A DNA stretch of 15,830 nt from Bacteroidales bacterium (GCA_004555765.1 SFHG01000036.1:1-15830), one strand, 5' to 3'; positions 7,605 through 15,287 are shown, counted from the first letter of the stretch. Program-made: numbers and translations. Notes: a model not told the origin generated them from the sequence alone.

Positions 7605-7684
7605 GGTACGGGCCAAAAAAGTTTTTCCGGTCGTACCCGGACCCTATCTTTGGCCTGTACCTTTTTCCCGTCTCGGTCTGTACA
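7605..7684. repeat. 23-base-period repeat array 4, four units
   Basis: Units are ggtacgggcc at 7605, ggtcgtaccc at 7629, ggcctgtacc at 7652 and ggtctgtaca at 7675, with steps of 24, 23 and 23 bases. The first unit is inverted relative to the other three. Units 1 and 2 form a hairpin-capable near-palindrome around an AAAAAAGTTTTT centre (7605-7637), very like the centre of array 1. The array begins 30 bases after the stop codon of the MATE fusion gene and lies upstream of the ricT -7 box. Confidence 0.9.
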
Positions 7685-7714
7685 AGAAATAAAGTCTTTT
7701 TCGGCATCTCCGGA

Positions 7715-9388
7715 TCACTGTTGTAACTCCAGATATCCGATTCTGAAATAGTCCTTTCCGAAGTCTTTGGGGCGCAAAATCCGGTCATCGCACACGACGA
7801 GGTCGAGATCGAGTGCCACCTCTTTGGTCTCTTCTTTCGGTCTGCGACCTGCTTTTTTCTCCAATTCTTTCAGTCGCAGAGTGAGCGTCTCAGGGGAACT
7901 GTTGTCCCGAAGTTCGGCAACGGAATTGAGGTAAATCATCTCACCTTTTCCGTCCTCCTCGGTCGTGTAAAAAGACGAGAGACGCAATTTCCTCCTCCCA
8001 AATTCGACCCGAAGAAGCCCCCGTATGTACGATTCTTTGTCCCGAAGTGTCGATCCGATGCCGATATAGTACCGTTGGGCGAGGTATTTCGGAAGAAGCA
8101 GGGAAAGCGCGATGCCACGGATGACCAGATAAGTAATGAAGGCGCACCAGAGTGCATCATTAGGATCCGGGAAAGGAAGTGTCCTGAAGAGGATAAGAAA
8201 CGCGACAGCCGCCAGTAGCATAGTGTAAAACATCTCTTTCGTCGCAGTCAGTCCGATGTAGATGCCATCCATCAGGAAGGAGAGGAATCCGGCAAGAGGC
8301 AGAAGCCAAATCCATTTGATGTAGATCATTGCCACGGTGCGGATGTCGGTCTGATCCGTGAGGAGGAAAAGGAAACTTTTGCCCCAAAAGAAGTATGCCA
8401 CGGACACAACGGAAGCCAAAGTCGCTCCCCAGAGGATGAGTGTGCGTATGCTGAGCTTCAACATAGAGCGATCACGCTTGCCATAGGAGTATCCCACGAC
8501 CGCCTCGGCGGCATTGGCGAAGCCGTCGATGAAATAACTAAAGACCGAGAAAAACTGGTAGAGTAGTGCGTTACCTGCGAGTGTAAGGGCTCCCATCTGT
8601 GTTCCCGCATAGGTAAAATAAAAAGAGACACAGGCCAGCGTGAGTGTCCTGAGGAAGATGTGCGCGTTTGTATGGAAGTATCTGCCGAGTCCCGAAGTGA
8701 GTTCATCCAGGCGTCCGGGTAACGGTATCGCCTCCTTGCGCCCCTGCAGGTAAAATCTCCAAGCTCCAAAGAAAAGACCTCCCGCACCCAGCCATTGTGC
8801 TACCAAGGTCCCTGTCGCGATGCCTTCGATGCCCATACCCCGGGCAAGAACCAGGTAAGAGGAGAGCGCGATATTGACCACATTCGTCGTAATGGATACG
8901 ACCATCGGCCACCACGTGTTTTCCAAGCCGATGATCCAACCGTTGAGCGCGTAGATGAAGAGCATGGCCGGGGCGCTCCAGATCACGATGTCGTAGTACG
9001 CTCCTGCGTAATCCGATAGCGCAGGATCCGGGTGCAGCAGTCCGAGTAAAAACGTCTTTATGGGACTTTGGAGGAGGAGAATCAATGTCCCGAATGCCAC
9101 AGAAAGGAGTAGGGATTGTCCGAGTGTCCGTCCGATGGCCTTTTTGTCTCCTGTTCCCCTTGCTTGGGCAGTCAGCCCGGTAGAACCCATCCTTAGGAAT
9201 GAAAAATTCCAGTAGAGCAGGTTAAAGAGCGTCGTGGCTATGGCCACACCTCCCACGACAGTCGGATCAGAGAGGTGACCGGACAGACCGAGATCCACGA
9301 TTCCGAGGAGCGGGATCGTGATGTTGGTCAGTATATTTGGGATGGCGAGCTTGAGGAGCCGGAGGTTGAGCGCTCTGTGATCCGTCAT
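7715..9388 (-). CDS. MATE-family efflux transporter fused to a HPPK (FolK)-like domain
   Basis: A 557-residue fusion. Residues about 8-435 are a MATE (DinF/NorM-type) transporter with about 12 membrane helices, beginning LLKLAIPNILTNITIPLLGIVDLGLSGHLS; it should export organic cations or metabolites using an ion gradient. Residues 441-557 are soluble and match 6-hydroxymethyl-7,8-dihydropterin pyrophosphokinase: YIGIGSTLRDKE (441-452), SSFYTTEE (471-478), YLNSVAEL (486-493), RLKELEKKAGRRP (505-517), VALDLDLVVCDD (524-535). The two metal-binding aspartates are kept (Asp527, Asp529) and so is the Arg after Gly514. The arginine normally before LDLD (E. coli Arg92, recalled) is Val524, and the C-terminal HPPK part is missing. 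It may thus be a weak enzyme or a pterin-binding domain. The start codon directly follows the queA stop codon. Confidence 0.85.
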   Translation of the reverse strand: MTDHRALNLRLLKLAIPNILTNITIPLLGIVDLGLSGHLSDPTVVGGVAIATTLFNLLYWNFSFLRMGSTGLTAQARGTGDKKAIGRTLGQSLLLSVAFGTLILLLQSPIKTFLLGLLHPDPALSDYAGAYYDIVIWSAPAMLFIYALNGWIIGLENTWWPMVVSITTNVVNIALSSYLVLARGMGIEGIATGTLVAQWLGAGGLFFGAWRFYLQGRKEAIPLPGRLDELTSGLGRYFHTNAHIFLRTLTLACVSFYFTYAGTQMGALTLAGNALLYQFFSVFSYFIDGFANAAEAVVGYSYGKRDRSMLKLSIRTLILWGATLASVVSVAYFFWGKSFLFLLTDQTDIRTVAMIYIKWIWLLPLAGFLSFLMDGIYIGLTATKEMFYTMLLAAVAFLILFRTLPFPDPNDALWCAFITYLVIRGIALSLLLPKYLAQRYYIGIGSTLRDKESYIRGLLRVEFGRRKLRLSSFYTTEEDGKGEMIYLNSVAELRDNSSPETLTLRLKELEKKAGRRPKEETKEVALDLDLVVCDDRILRPKDFGKDYFRIGYLELQQ

Positions 9389-10591
9389 CTATTTCGCCGG
9401 CTCTAAGAGGGAACTATCTCCGTATGAAAGGAATCGGAAGTCGTGTGAGAGTGCGTAGTCGTACACTCTTTTCCAGTCCTCTCCTATGAACGCCGCGATG
9501 AGGAGTAACAGGGTGGAGTGCGGCTGGTGGAAGTTCGTAATGAGCTTGTCGACCAATCGGTACGTGAAGCCCGGCTCGATGAGCAAACGGGTTTCGCCCA
9601 ATACCTCTTCTGCCTGTAGCGCCGCCAAAGCTTCCAGCGTAGTGATACGTCCAAACTTCTCTCCATACGGATCCCACTGCTCGACGTGATAGGGTTTGGG
9701 ATTCCCGAGGAGGACATTGACGCCCATATAATACAGGCTCTCAAGTGTACGTGTGGAGGTGGTGCCGACAGCCACAATCGGGTGCCCCGATTTTTTTTGC
9801 TCAAAGATGGCTTTCAGAGTCTCCCGAGTGACGCGGATTACTTCGCTGTGCATCTTATGTTCACCCATGGTCTGCCCCTTTACCGGCAAGAATGTGCCTG
9901 CTCCGACGTGCAGGGTCAGCTTAGCGATGCGTATTCCCTTGTCACGGAGCTTTCGGAGAACCTCTTCCGTGAAGTGCAGACCTGCAGTCGGAGCCGCCAC
10001 AGAACCCTCTTGTACGGCATAGACGGTCTGGTAAGTGGTGAGATCGCTCTCCTCGGTGTCGCGATTAAGGTAGGGGGGGATGGGCAGCTCGCCAAGCTGT
10101 TCGAGCATTTCGCCGAAAGCGGTCTCTCCAGTCCAAGAAAAACGAACCAAACCGTTTTCTACGTCAACCCGTTCTGCGGAAAACGTCCGTCCGTCCGGCA
10201 TTTCGATGGTCAGGGCTCCCTCTTTCCATTTCTTGGAGTTGCCTACCAGACAGTGCCAGACGCACGTGTTTTTTGCTGAAAGTGAAAGCTCGTAGAGCGA
10301 CGGGTCGGCGGGGTCGAGGCAGAAGACCTCCACGCGACCTCCAGTGGGTCTGTGAAAAATAAGGCGTGCACGTATAACCCGTGTGTCGTTAATCACAAGG
10401 AGTGCATCCTTGGGGAGTAGATCGGGGAGGTCATAGAAATGAGCTTCGCTTATCGCTCCCCCGTCGTAATGGAGTAGCTTGGAGTGATCCCGTTCCTTGA
10501 GGGGGTATTTGGCGATGCGATCGTCGGGGAGGGGATAGTCGAAATCCTGGATGGACAGACTTTTGTAGGTCTCGGTATTCGGAAGCGTCAT
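9389..10591 (-). CDS. queA: S-adenosylmethionine:tRNA ribosyltransferase-isomerase, long form
   Basis: QueA transfers the ribosyl part of SAM to preQ1 in tRNA, giving epoxyqueuosine at the wobble position. Family motifs are clear: VINDTRVIRARL (67-78), GELPIPPYL (167-175), TYQTVYAVQEGSVAAPTAGLHFT (186-208), HVGAGTFLPV (228-237), HKMHSE (245-250), AVGTTSTRTLESLY (274-287), GFTYRLVDKLITNFHQPHSTLLLL (341-364), and FRFLSYGDSSLL near the end. At 400 residues it is longer than E. coli QueA (about 356). The extra length is mainly an insertion at about 288-335 containing HVEQWDPYGEKFGRITTLEAL. I recall this long form as a second QueA-like type in Bacteroidota, so it may act alongside a shorter paralogue elsewhere. 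It overlaps the HU/LysM gene by ATGA and abuts the MATE fusion. Confidence 0.9.
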   Translation of the reverse strand: MTLPNTETYKSLSIQDFDYPLPDDRIAKYPLKERDHSKLLHYDGGAISEAHFYDLPDLLPKDALLVINDTRVIRARLIFHRPTGGRVEVFCLDPADPSLYELSLSAKNTCVWHCLVGNSKKWKEGALTIEMPDGRTFSAERVDVENGLVRFSWTGETAFGEMLEQLGELPIPPYLNRDTEESDLTTYQTVYAVQEGSVAAPTAGLHFTEEVLRKLRDKGIRIAKLTLHVGAGTFLPVKGQTMGEHKMHSEVIRVTRETLKAIFEQKKSGHPIVAVGTTSTRTLESLYYMGVNVLLGNPKPYHVEQWDPYGEKFGRITTLEALAALQAEEVLGETRLLIEPGFTYRLVDKLITNFHQPHSTLLLLIAAFIGEDWKRVYDYALSHDFRFLSYGDSSLLEPAK

Positions 10592-11823
10592 TGGTGTATA
10601 TTTTGGCGATTGGAGGGCAAGTCGGGACGCTGTGCCGCGTAATCGGTGTACTTGCCGGTCTGGATGAGGTAAGCCCAGTCATTGGCTTCCCGGACAGCTG
10701 CCTCCCGATCTTCTTTGAGGTCGAAAACTTTGAGATCCGGGATCTCGAGTATTGTCCCGACAGGGACGTTATCCGGATTACGAATCAAGTCCTTATTGTG
10801 CAGGTAGAGGTAGACCCAGTATTCTTTCAGACCATAGTACCTCCGTGCGAGTTTGACCAAAGTCTCGCCCGGGCTTATCGTGTCTTTTGGCAGAGCGACA
10901 GGCGCGGCTTCCACCGGTTCCACATAGACTATAGCGGGAACGGTGTCCTTTTGCACCACTTCGGGGATAGGGGCAGATGCTTCTTTCGGAAAAAGGAGGT
11001 ACAGGGCAACCGCTAAAACGGCGACGAGACCAAGACCGTAAGGTAGGTAGTACCGACGCTTCTTTTTGGGCCCGTGTGAGATTTCTCTTTTGGCCTGTGC
11101 GGCGATTTCTTTTTGGTCTGTACCAAATTTTTCCGTGTGTCTCTCTTCCTCGGAAGACGTGTCCGGACTCTCGGAGACGATGGGTAAGGGCGCATCTGTA
11201 TCAGGGGAAAGAGCCGGGGCGTTTTTCTCCTTTTCTACGATTGCAAATCGCTGTCTGTACTCGGAGGGTACGGAGCTTAGGACTTCGATGCCTTCCGGGA
11301 CGGCACTGCCCGGGATCGAGATGGGCGAATAGACAGAGAAAGGATGGTTGAGGCTGTCGGTCAAGTCTTTCGAAGGCTCGAAATTAAGGGTCAGCAACCG
11401 CCCCGAGTCTTCTGTGACGAAGAAATCGCCTAACCCCAAAAGAGCCACCCTCCTGCCCCTGAAAAGTTGTGTCAGGAAGGTCGATAACTCTTCATATAGG
11501 GATTCGGAAACCACCCTTTCGTCCTGATCGAAAAAGTCGGCCGTATCGCGCACCAGTTCTCCCGGCACGATACTGTGCGGAGCGCTGAAGTCGAATAAGA
11601 TATATCGGGAAGCATCCAGGAGAAACGGATCTGCACGAAATGCAAGGGAAACGGACGGAGGGCAGAGTTCATAGCCGTCCGCTTCTCTCTCAAGAACGTA
11701 TTCCCGATTCAGAATCGGGGTAAAGGTGCCTATGAGCGGAAAAGTGACGCTTTCCCTGTCGGTCAAACGTCCGATTACCCGTTGGCGGACTAATCCCGTG
11801 ATGTCTTCTCCAGAGGTCGTCAT
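10588..11823 (-). CDS. HU-like DNA-binding domains, membrane helix and LysM domain protein
   Basis: A 411-residue protein, not a named gene. Residues about 5-68 and 105-175 look like two HU/IHF-fold domains. The first has VTFPLIGTFTP and PPSVSLAFRADP. The second has RVALLGLGDFF, LLTLNFEPSKDLTDSLNHPFSVYSPISI, like the (I)NKPFSxFExVEL end of Bacteroidota HU-family proteins. Residues 185-255 are an acidic, then basic linker. A single membrane helix spans about 260-278, preceded by KKKRR (253-257), which puts the N terminus in the cytoplasm. Residues about 314-364 are a LysM domain (ISPGETLVKLARRYYGLKEYW, VPVGTILEIPDL), which binds peptidoglycan. Together this could tie DNA to the cell wall. The linker at residues 234-256 is encoded by repeat array 6. 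ATGA overlaps with rimO upstream and queA downstream show operon coupling. Confidence 0.75.
   Translation of the reverse strand: MTTSGEDITGLVRQRVIGRLTDRESVTFPLIGTFTPILNREYVLEREADGYELCPPSVSLAFRADPFLLDASRYILFDFSAPHSIVPGELVRDTADFFDQDERVVSESLYEELSTFLTQLFRGRRVALLGLGDFFVTEDSGRLLTLNFEPSKDLTDSLNHPFSVYSPISIPGSAVPEGIEVLSSVPSEYRQRFAIVEKEKNAPALSPDTDAPLPIVSESPDTSSEEERHTEKFGTDQKEIAAQAKREISHGPKKKRRYYLPYGLGLVAVLAVALYLLFPKEASAPIPEVVQKDTVPAIVYVEPVEAAPVALPKDTISPGETLVKLARRYYGLKEYWVYLYLHNKDLIRNPDNVPVGTILEIPDLKVFDLKEDREAAVREANDWAYLIQTGKYTDYAAQRPDLPSNRQNIHQ
11046..11124. repeat. 23-base-period repeat array 6, inside a coding sequence
   Basis: Within the HU/LysM gene, ggtagtaccg at 11046, ggcccgtgtg at 11069, ggcctgtgcg at 11092 and ggtctgtacc at 11115 follow at exact 23-base steps. 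In coding orientation three full units run from 11124 down to 11056. Each has a GGTACAGACC-like head and an AAAAAGAAATC-like body, so the bodies match as well as the heads. Three units are 69 bases, exactly 23 codons, and encode GTDQKEIA, AQAKREIS and HGPKKKR (residues 234-256). The match to the intergenic arrays is in motif, period and copy number. Confidence 0.82.
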
Positions 11824-13124
11824 AATACAGGCTTACCAATGAGGTCGTAACCGACGGTGTCCGTTATTTCCAAGTCATAAAATTCCCCTATTTTGAGCTC
11901 CGGATAGAGCGACATCGGGATGAGGACTTCGGGGTCTACGTCAGGAGAGTCGAATTGGGTCCGACCAATGAAGTAGTCTCCGTCTTCACGGTCTATGATG
12001 ACCTTCTCCGTGTCGCCTACGAAAGCACTCGATCGCTCCAAGGCGATGGTTTCCTGCAGCTGCATGAGACGGCCGAGCCTTTCTTGCTTCACCTTCCGTG
12101 GAATATCGTCTTCATAGTGGAGAAAATCGTAGGTGCTTTCTTCGTGAGAGTACATAAACGCACCCATTCGGTCAAATCTTTGCTCTTCGACAAAATCCAG
12201 CAGATCCTCAAAGTCTTCGTCTGTTTCTCCGGGGTGTCCCACCATAAGCGTGGTCCGGATCGCAAGACCCGGGATGCCTTCTCTCAACTTTCGGAGAAGA
12301 TCTGTCTGTTCGGACTTGGTGATATGCCTCCGCATCTTCTTCAGCATCCGATCGCTCGAATGCTGGAGGGCGATGTCGAGGTATTTGCAGACTTTGGGTT
12401 CCTCCCTGATGACCTCTATGAGTTCGAGCGGGAAGTGGGTCGGATAGGCGTAATGAAGACGTATCCACTCAATGCCGTCGATTTTACAGAGCGCACGGAC
12501 GAGAGCGGGTAGGGCGGCTTTTCCGCCGGTGTCAATGCCATAGTAAGTGAGGTCTTGGGCGATAAGCTGAAGCTCCTTCACTCCTTTTCCCGCCAAGCCT
12601 CGGACTTCTTCGACGATCTCTGCTTCAGGTCGGGATTTATACCGCCCCGTCATAATGGGGATAGAGCAATAGGCACAGCCCCGATTGCAGCCCTCTGCGA
12701 TCTTCACGAAAGCATAGTGCGCGGGGGTCGTGAGAGTCCTTAGGTCTGCCGGGACGGTATGGTAGGCTTTGCCGAGGTCGGCTATCAGATTCTTCCAATC
12801 AAACTTGCCGTAGAAGCCGTCCACTTCCGGTATCTCCTGCTTGAGTTCGCCCATATACCGCTCCGAAAGGCATCCCATCACGAAGACCTTTCCGACTTCA
12901 CCCCGGCTCTTGGCTTGCACCGTCTCAAGGATCATATTTACGGACTCTTCCCGAGCGCTCTCTATGAAGCCGCAAGTATTTACGACCACGATCTCCCCGT
13001 CGGCTTTCACAGGGTCGTGCTCCACCGTGTACCCGCTCTGCTCGAAGAGCCGCATCAGAGTCTCCGAGTCGACGAGGTTCTTAGCGCACCCCATCGTGAT
13101 TACGTCTACTTTATTTTTTCGCAT
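11820..13124 (-). CDS. rimO: Ribosomal protein S12 methylthiotransferase (radical SAM)
   Basis: RimO adds a methylthio group to a conserved aspartate of ribosomal protein S12. The 434-residue protein has the full three-part layout. The N-terminal UPF0004/MTTase domain has its auxiliary cluster cysteines Cys13 (MGCAKN), Cys51 (NTCGF) and Cys85 (MGCLSERY). The radical SAM core has C146-x3-C150-x2-C153 (CNRGCAYCSIP), followed by GRYKSRP, LIAQDLTYYGID, LHYAYPTHF and a DIALQHSSDRMLKKMRR block. A C-terminal TRAM domain starts near 370 (VGDTEKVIIDRED to the end). The IALQHSSD and AQDLTYYG motifs and the lack of a MiaB-type ending favour RimO over MiaB. The start MRKNKVDVITMGCAKN is standard. Its stop overlaps the start of the HU/LysM gene by ATGA, and it lies 21 bases after ftsY. 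Confidence 0.96.
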   Translation of the reverse strand: MRKNKVDVITMGCAKNLVDSETLMRLFEQSGYTVEHDPVKADGEIVVVNTCGFIESAREESVNMILETVQAKSRGEVGKVFVMGCLSERYMGELKQEIPEVDGFYGKFDWKNLIADLGKAYHTVPADLRTLTTPAHYAFVKIAEGCNRGCAYCSIPIMTGRYKSRPEAEIVEEVRGLAGKGVKELQLIAQDLTYYGIDTGGKAALPALVRALCKIDGIEWIRLHYAYPTHFPLELIEVIREEPKVCKYLDIALQHSSDRMLKKMRRHITKSEQTDLLRKLREGIPGLAIRTTLMVGHPGETDEDFEDLLDFVEEQRFDRMGAFMYSHEESTYDFLHYEDDIPRKVKQERLGRLMQLQETIALERSSAFVGDTEKVIIDREDGDYFIGRTQFDSPDVDPEVLIPMSLYPELKIGEFYDLEITDTVGYDLIGKPVL

Positions 13125-13145
13125 CTGGTTAAGGAGCAGGTGAGA

Positions 13146-14105
13146 TTACTTGTGAGAGAAGAGAGAAGATACGAATTCTTTTTTGTCGAAGAGCTGAAGG
13201 TCGGTCATTTTTTCGCCCAGTCCGATGTACTTGACGGGTATTCGGAATTGGTCCGAGATACCGATCACCACACCGCCTTTGGCCGTGCCGTCGAGCTTCG
13301 TAATGGCGAGTGCGTTGACTTCCGTGGCCTGTACAAACTGCTTGGCTTGCTCAAAGGCATTCATCCCTGTGCTTCCGTCCAAGACGAGAAGAACCTCCTG
13401 TGGCGCTTCGGGATGCACCTTCTTCATTACGTTCTTGATCTTCGTAAGCTCGTTCATCAGACCCACCTTATTGTGGAGACGCCCAGCCGTGTCGATGATG
13501 ACCACGTCGGCACCTTGGGCTTTGGCGCTCTGTACGGTGTCAAAAGCCACGGAGGCAGGGTCTGAGCCCATCGCCTGCTTGATGACCGGCACGCCGACAC
13601 GATCGCCCCAGATTTGGAGCTGATCCACGGCGGCGGCTCTGAATGTGTCGGCCGCACCGAGGACTACTTTCAGTCCTTGATCTTTGAATTGATAGGCCAG
13701 TTTGCCGATCGTGGTCGTTTTTCCCACGCCGTTCACCCCCACTACCATAATGACGTAGGGCTTATGCTCGTCCGGGAGCAGTCCTGGGTCAGTGGCATTT
13801 TGGTCTTCATTCTCGGCGAGCAGCGAGGCGATCTCGTCTCTCAAGATCGCATTCAACTCTGTGGTGCCGACGTATTTGTCGCGTGCGACGCGTTCTTCGA
13901 TCCTCCTGATGATCTTGAGCGTGGTCTCCACGCCCACATCGCTTGAGACGAGTGTCTCTTCGAGGTCATCGAGTACGTCGTCATCCACTGTGCTTTTGCC
14001 CGCCACGGCGCGGGATATCTTGTCGAAAAAAGAGGTCTTCGTTTTCTCGAGCCCCTTATCAAGTGTCTCTTTTTTATCCTTGGAGAATAGTCCGAAAAAG
14101 GCCAT
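13146..14105 (-). CDS. ftsY: Signal recognition particle receptor FtsY
   Basis: FtsY is the SRP receptor GTPase that docks ribosome-nascent chains at the inner membrane. The 319-residue protein has a short N-terminal segment MAFFGLFSKDKKE (a likely membrane-contact helix), the helical N domain (about 20-100), and the NG GTPase domain: G1 GVNGVGKT (123-130), DTFRAAA (153-159), G3 DTAGR (205-209), LDGSTGMNAFEQA, and G4 TKLD (269-272) with GTAKGG after it. It lacks the long acidic A domain of E. coli FtsY, which is normal for this phylum. An in-frame ATG 37 codons further upstream (at 14216) would overlap the end of nspC by nearly 100 bases and add a non-conserved sequence, so the 14105 start is preferred. 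It starts 13 bases after the nspC stop codon. Confidence 0.96.
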   Translation of the reverse strand: MAFFGLFSKDKKETLDKGLEKTKTSFFDKISRAVAGKSTVDDDVLDDLEETLVSSDVGVETTLKIIRRIEERVARDKYVGTTELNAILRDEIASLLAENEDQNATDPGLLPDEHKPYVIMVVGVNGVGKTTTIGKLAYQFKDQGLKVVLGAADTFRAAAVDQLQIWGDRVGVPVIKQAMGSDPASVAFDTVQSAKAQGADVVIIDTAGRLHNKVGLMNELTKIKNVMKKVHPEAPQEVLLVLDGSTGMNAFEQAKQFVQATEVNALAITKLDGTAKGGVVIGISDQFRIPVKYIGLGEKMTDLQLFDKKEFVSSLFSHK

Positions 14106-14118
14106 AGTCTGTTCTATT

Positions 14119-15264
14119 TTAGCACATCCGATCAAGGTAATCCTTAGGGGTGTATTCCCTGAAGCATACCCAAGAGTCGTCTGTGCAGTGCATCCATATA
14201 GAAGGGTGTGTGACACCGTTGAACATAGTCGTCTTGACGGTGGTATAGTGTATCATATCTTCAAAGATAAGTCGATCTCCGATCTGCTCCTCTTCTTTGA
14301 AAAACCAGTCTCCGATAAAGTCTCCGCTCAGGCAACTGTTGCCGCCCACTCTGTACCCGTGGGTATAGGCAGCCTCGGGCGTGCTTTTGGCGTTTCTGAT
14401 GCGGGGCTGATACGGCATCTCGAGTGTATCCGGCATGTGGCAGGTGAAAGAAGCATCCATCATCAAGGTACTGATGCCTCCATTCTCCACAATGTCCAAT
14501 ATTTCCGTCACAAGAACCCCCGTCTGCCATACAAAAGCCGCCCCGGGTTCCATAATGATGCGGAGGTTCGGGTGGCGCTCTCGGAAAGCCCTCAAGAGGG
14601 CTATGAGGTGACCGGTGTCGTAGTCCTTGCTCGTCATCAAGTGACCGCCACCCATATTGAGCCATTTTACTTGATCGAGGTACTTGCCAAACCTTTCTTC
14701 CACGACAGCCAGCGTCCGCTCCAACGTGTGTGAGTCGTTCTCACAAAGGGTGTGGAAATGCAAGCCTTCGATTCCTTCCGGAAGGCGAGGCGGAAGTTTC
14801 GAGACAGGTACACCCAGCCGCGAAGCAGGAGAGGCGGGGTTGTAGAGATCCGTCTCCACTTCTCCGTACTCGGGGTTTATCCTCAGTCCGCACGATATGT
14901 CGTGTCCGTTGTAGGACTTGACTTCCGGGTAAAAACGCTCGAATTGCGACAGGGTGTTGAACGTGATGTGGCTGCTTCGCTCCATTAGCGCACCAAATTC
15001 CGTCGGTTTGTACACGGGGGCGTAAGTGTGCGTGAGGGTTTGCATGTACGTATTGCCCATTTCGGCTTCCGAGAGCGAGCTGGCGGTGCATCCCGAGATG
15101 TATTCGCGTACAATGGGGAAGCTTTTCCAAAGCGCGAAGGCCTTGAATGCCATTATGATTTCCACTCCTGCCTCATCGGCGACGTAGCGGATGAGGGAGA
15201 GATTTTGCCTCAAAAGATGCTCTTCGAGGACATACGCAGGGGTGGGGATGTCGTTCAGTGTCAT
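14119..15264 (-). CDS. nspC: Carboxynorspermidine/carboxyspermidine decarboxylase
   Basis: NspC is a PLP-dependent decarboxylase of the alanine-racemase fold that makes norspermidine or spermidine from the carboxy precursor. The 381-residue length fits. Visible family features: MAFKAFALW with the PLP lysine Lys41, SGCTASSLSEAEMG (57-70), EGLHFHTLCEND (166-177), LNMGGGHLMTSKDY (202-215), MEPGAAFVWQTG (238-249), and GGNSCLSGDFIGDW (307-320) with the active-site cysteine Cys311. It is first gene of a probable six-gene unit that otherwise serves protein targeting and ribosome/tRNA modification. No carboxynorspermidine dehydrogenase gene is adjacent. A TACCTTTG box and a short leader hairpin precede it. 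Confidence 0.95.
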   Translation of the reverse strand: MTLNDIPTPAYVLEEHLLRQNLSLIRYVADEAGVEIIMAFKAFALWKSFPIVREYISGCTASSLSEAEMGNTYMQTLTHTYAPVYKPTEFGALMERSSHITFNTLSQFERFYPEVKSYNGHDISCGLRINPEYGEVETDLYNPASPASRLGVPVSKLPPRLPEGIEGLHFHTLCENDSHTLERTLAVVEERFGKYLDQVKWLNMGGGHLMTSKDYDTGHLIALLRAFRERHPNLRIIMEPGAAFVWQTGVLVTEILDIVENGGISTLMMDASFTCHMPDTLEMPYQPRIRNAKSTPEAAYTHGYRVGGNSCLSGDFIGDWFFKEEEQIGDRLIFEDMIHYTTVKTTMFNGVTHPSIWMHCTDDSWVCFREYTPKDYLDRMC

Positions 15265-15287
15265 TTAGTCAAGCAAAAAGAGTTCGT

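Noticed and set aside
7715..9388. The MATE and HPPK parts as two genes joined by a sequence error
   Set aside because: The frame is continuous and hydrophobic-to-soluble transition is clean, with no separate start or ribosome site seen at the junction. It cannot be fully excluded without raw reads.
13327..13336. A GGCCTGTACA copy inside ftsY as another repeat unit
   Set aside because: It is a single copy, with no partners 23 bases away, in a stretch explained by conserved FtsY protein sequence.
14106..14216. A longer FtsY with 37 more residues at its N terminus
   Set aside because: The extension overlaps the nspC end and has no FtsY-like features, while MAFFGLFSKDKKE at 14105 is a normal FtsY start.
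13792..14733. A 313-codon plus-strand open frame across ftsY and nspC, and a 268-codon one at 12759-13565 across rimO and ftsY
   Set aside because: Both lie antisense to clearly conserved genes, and their translations show no domain or motif. They arise from the codon bias of the minus-strand genes.
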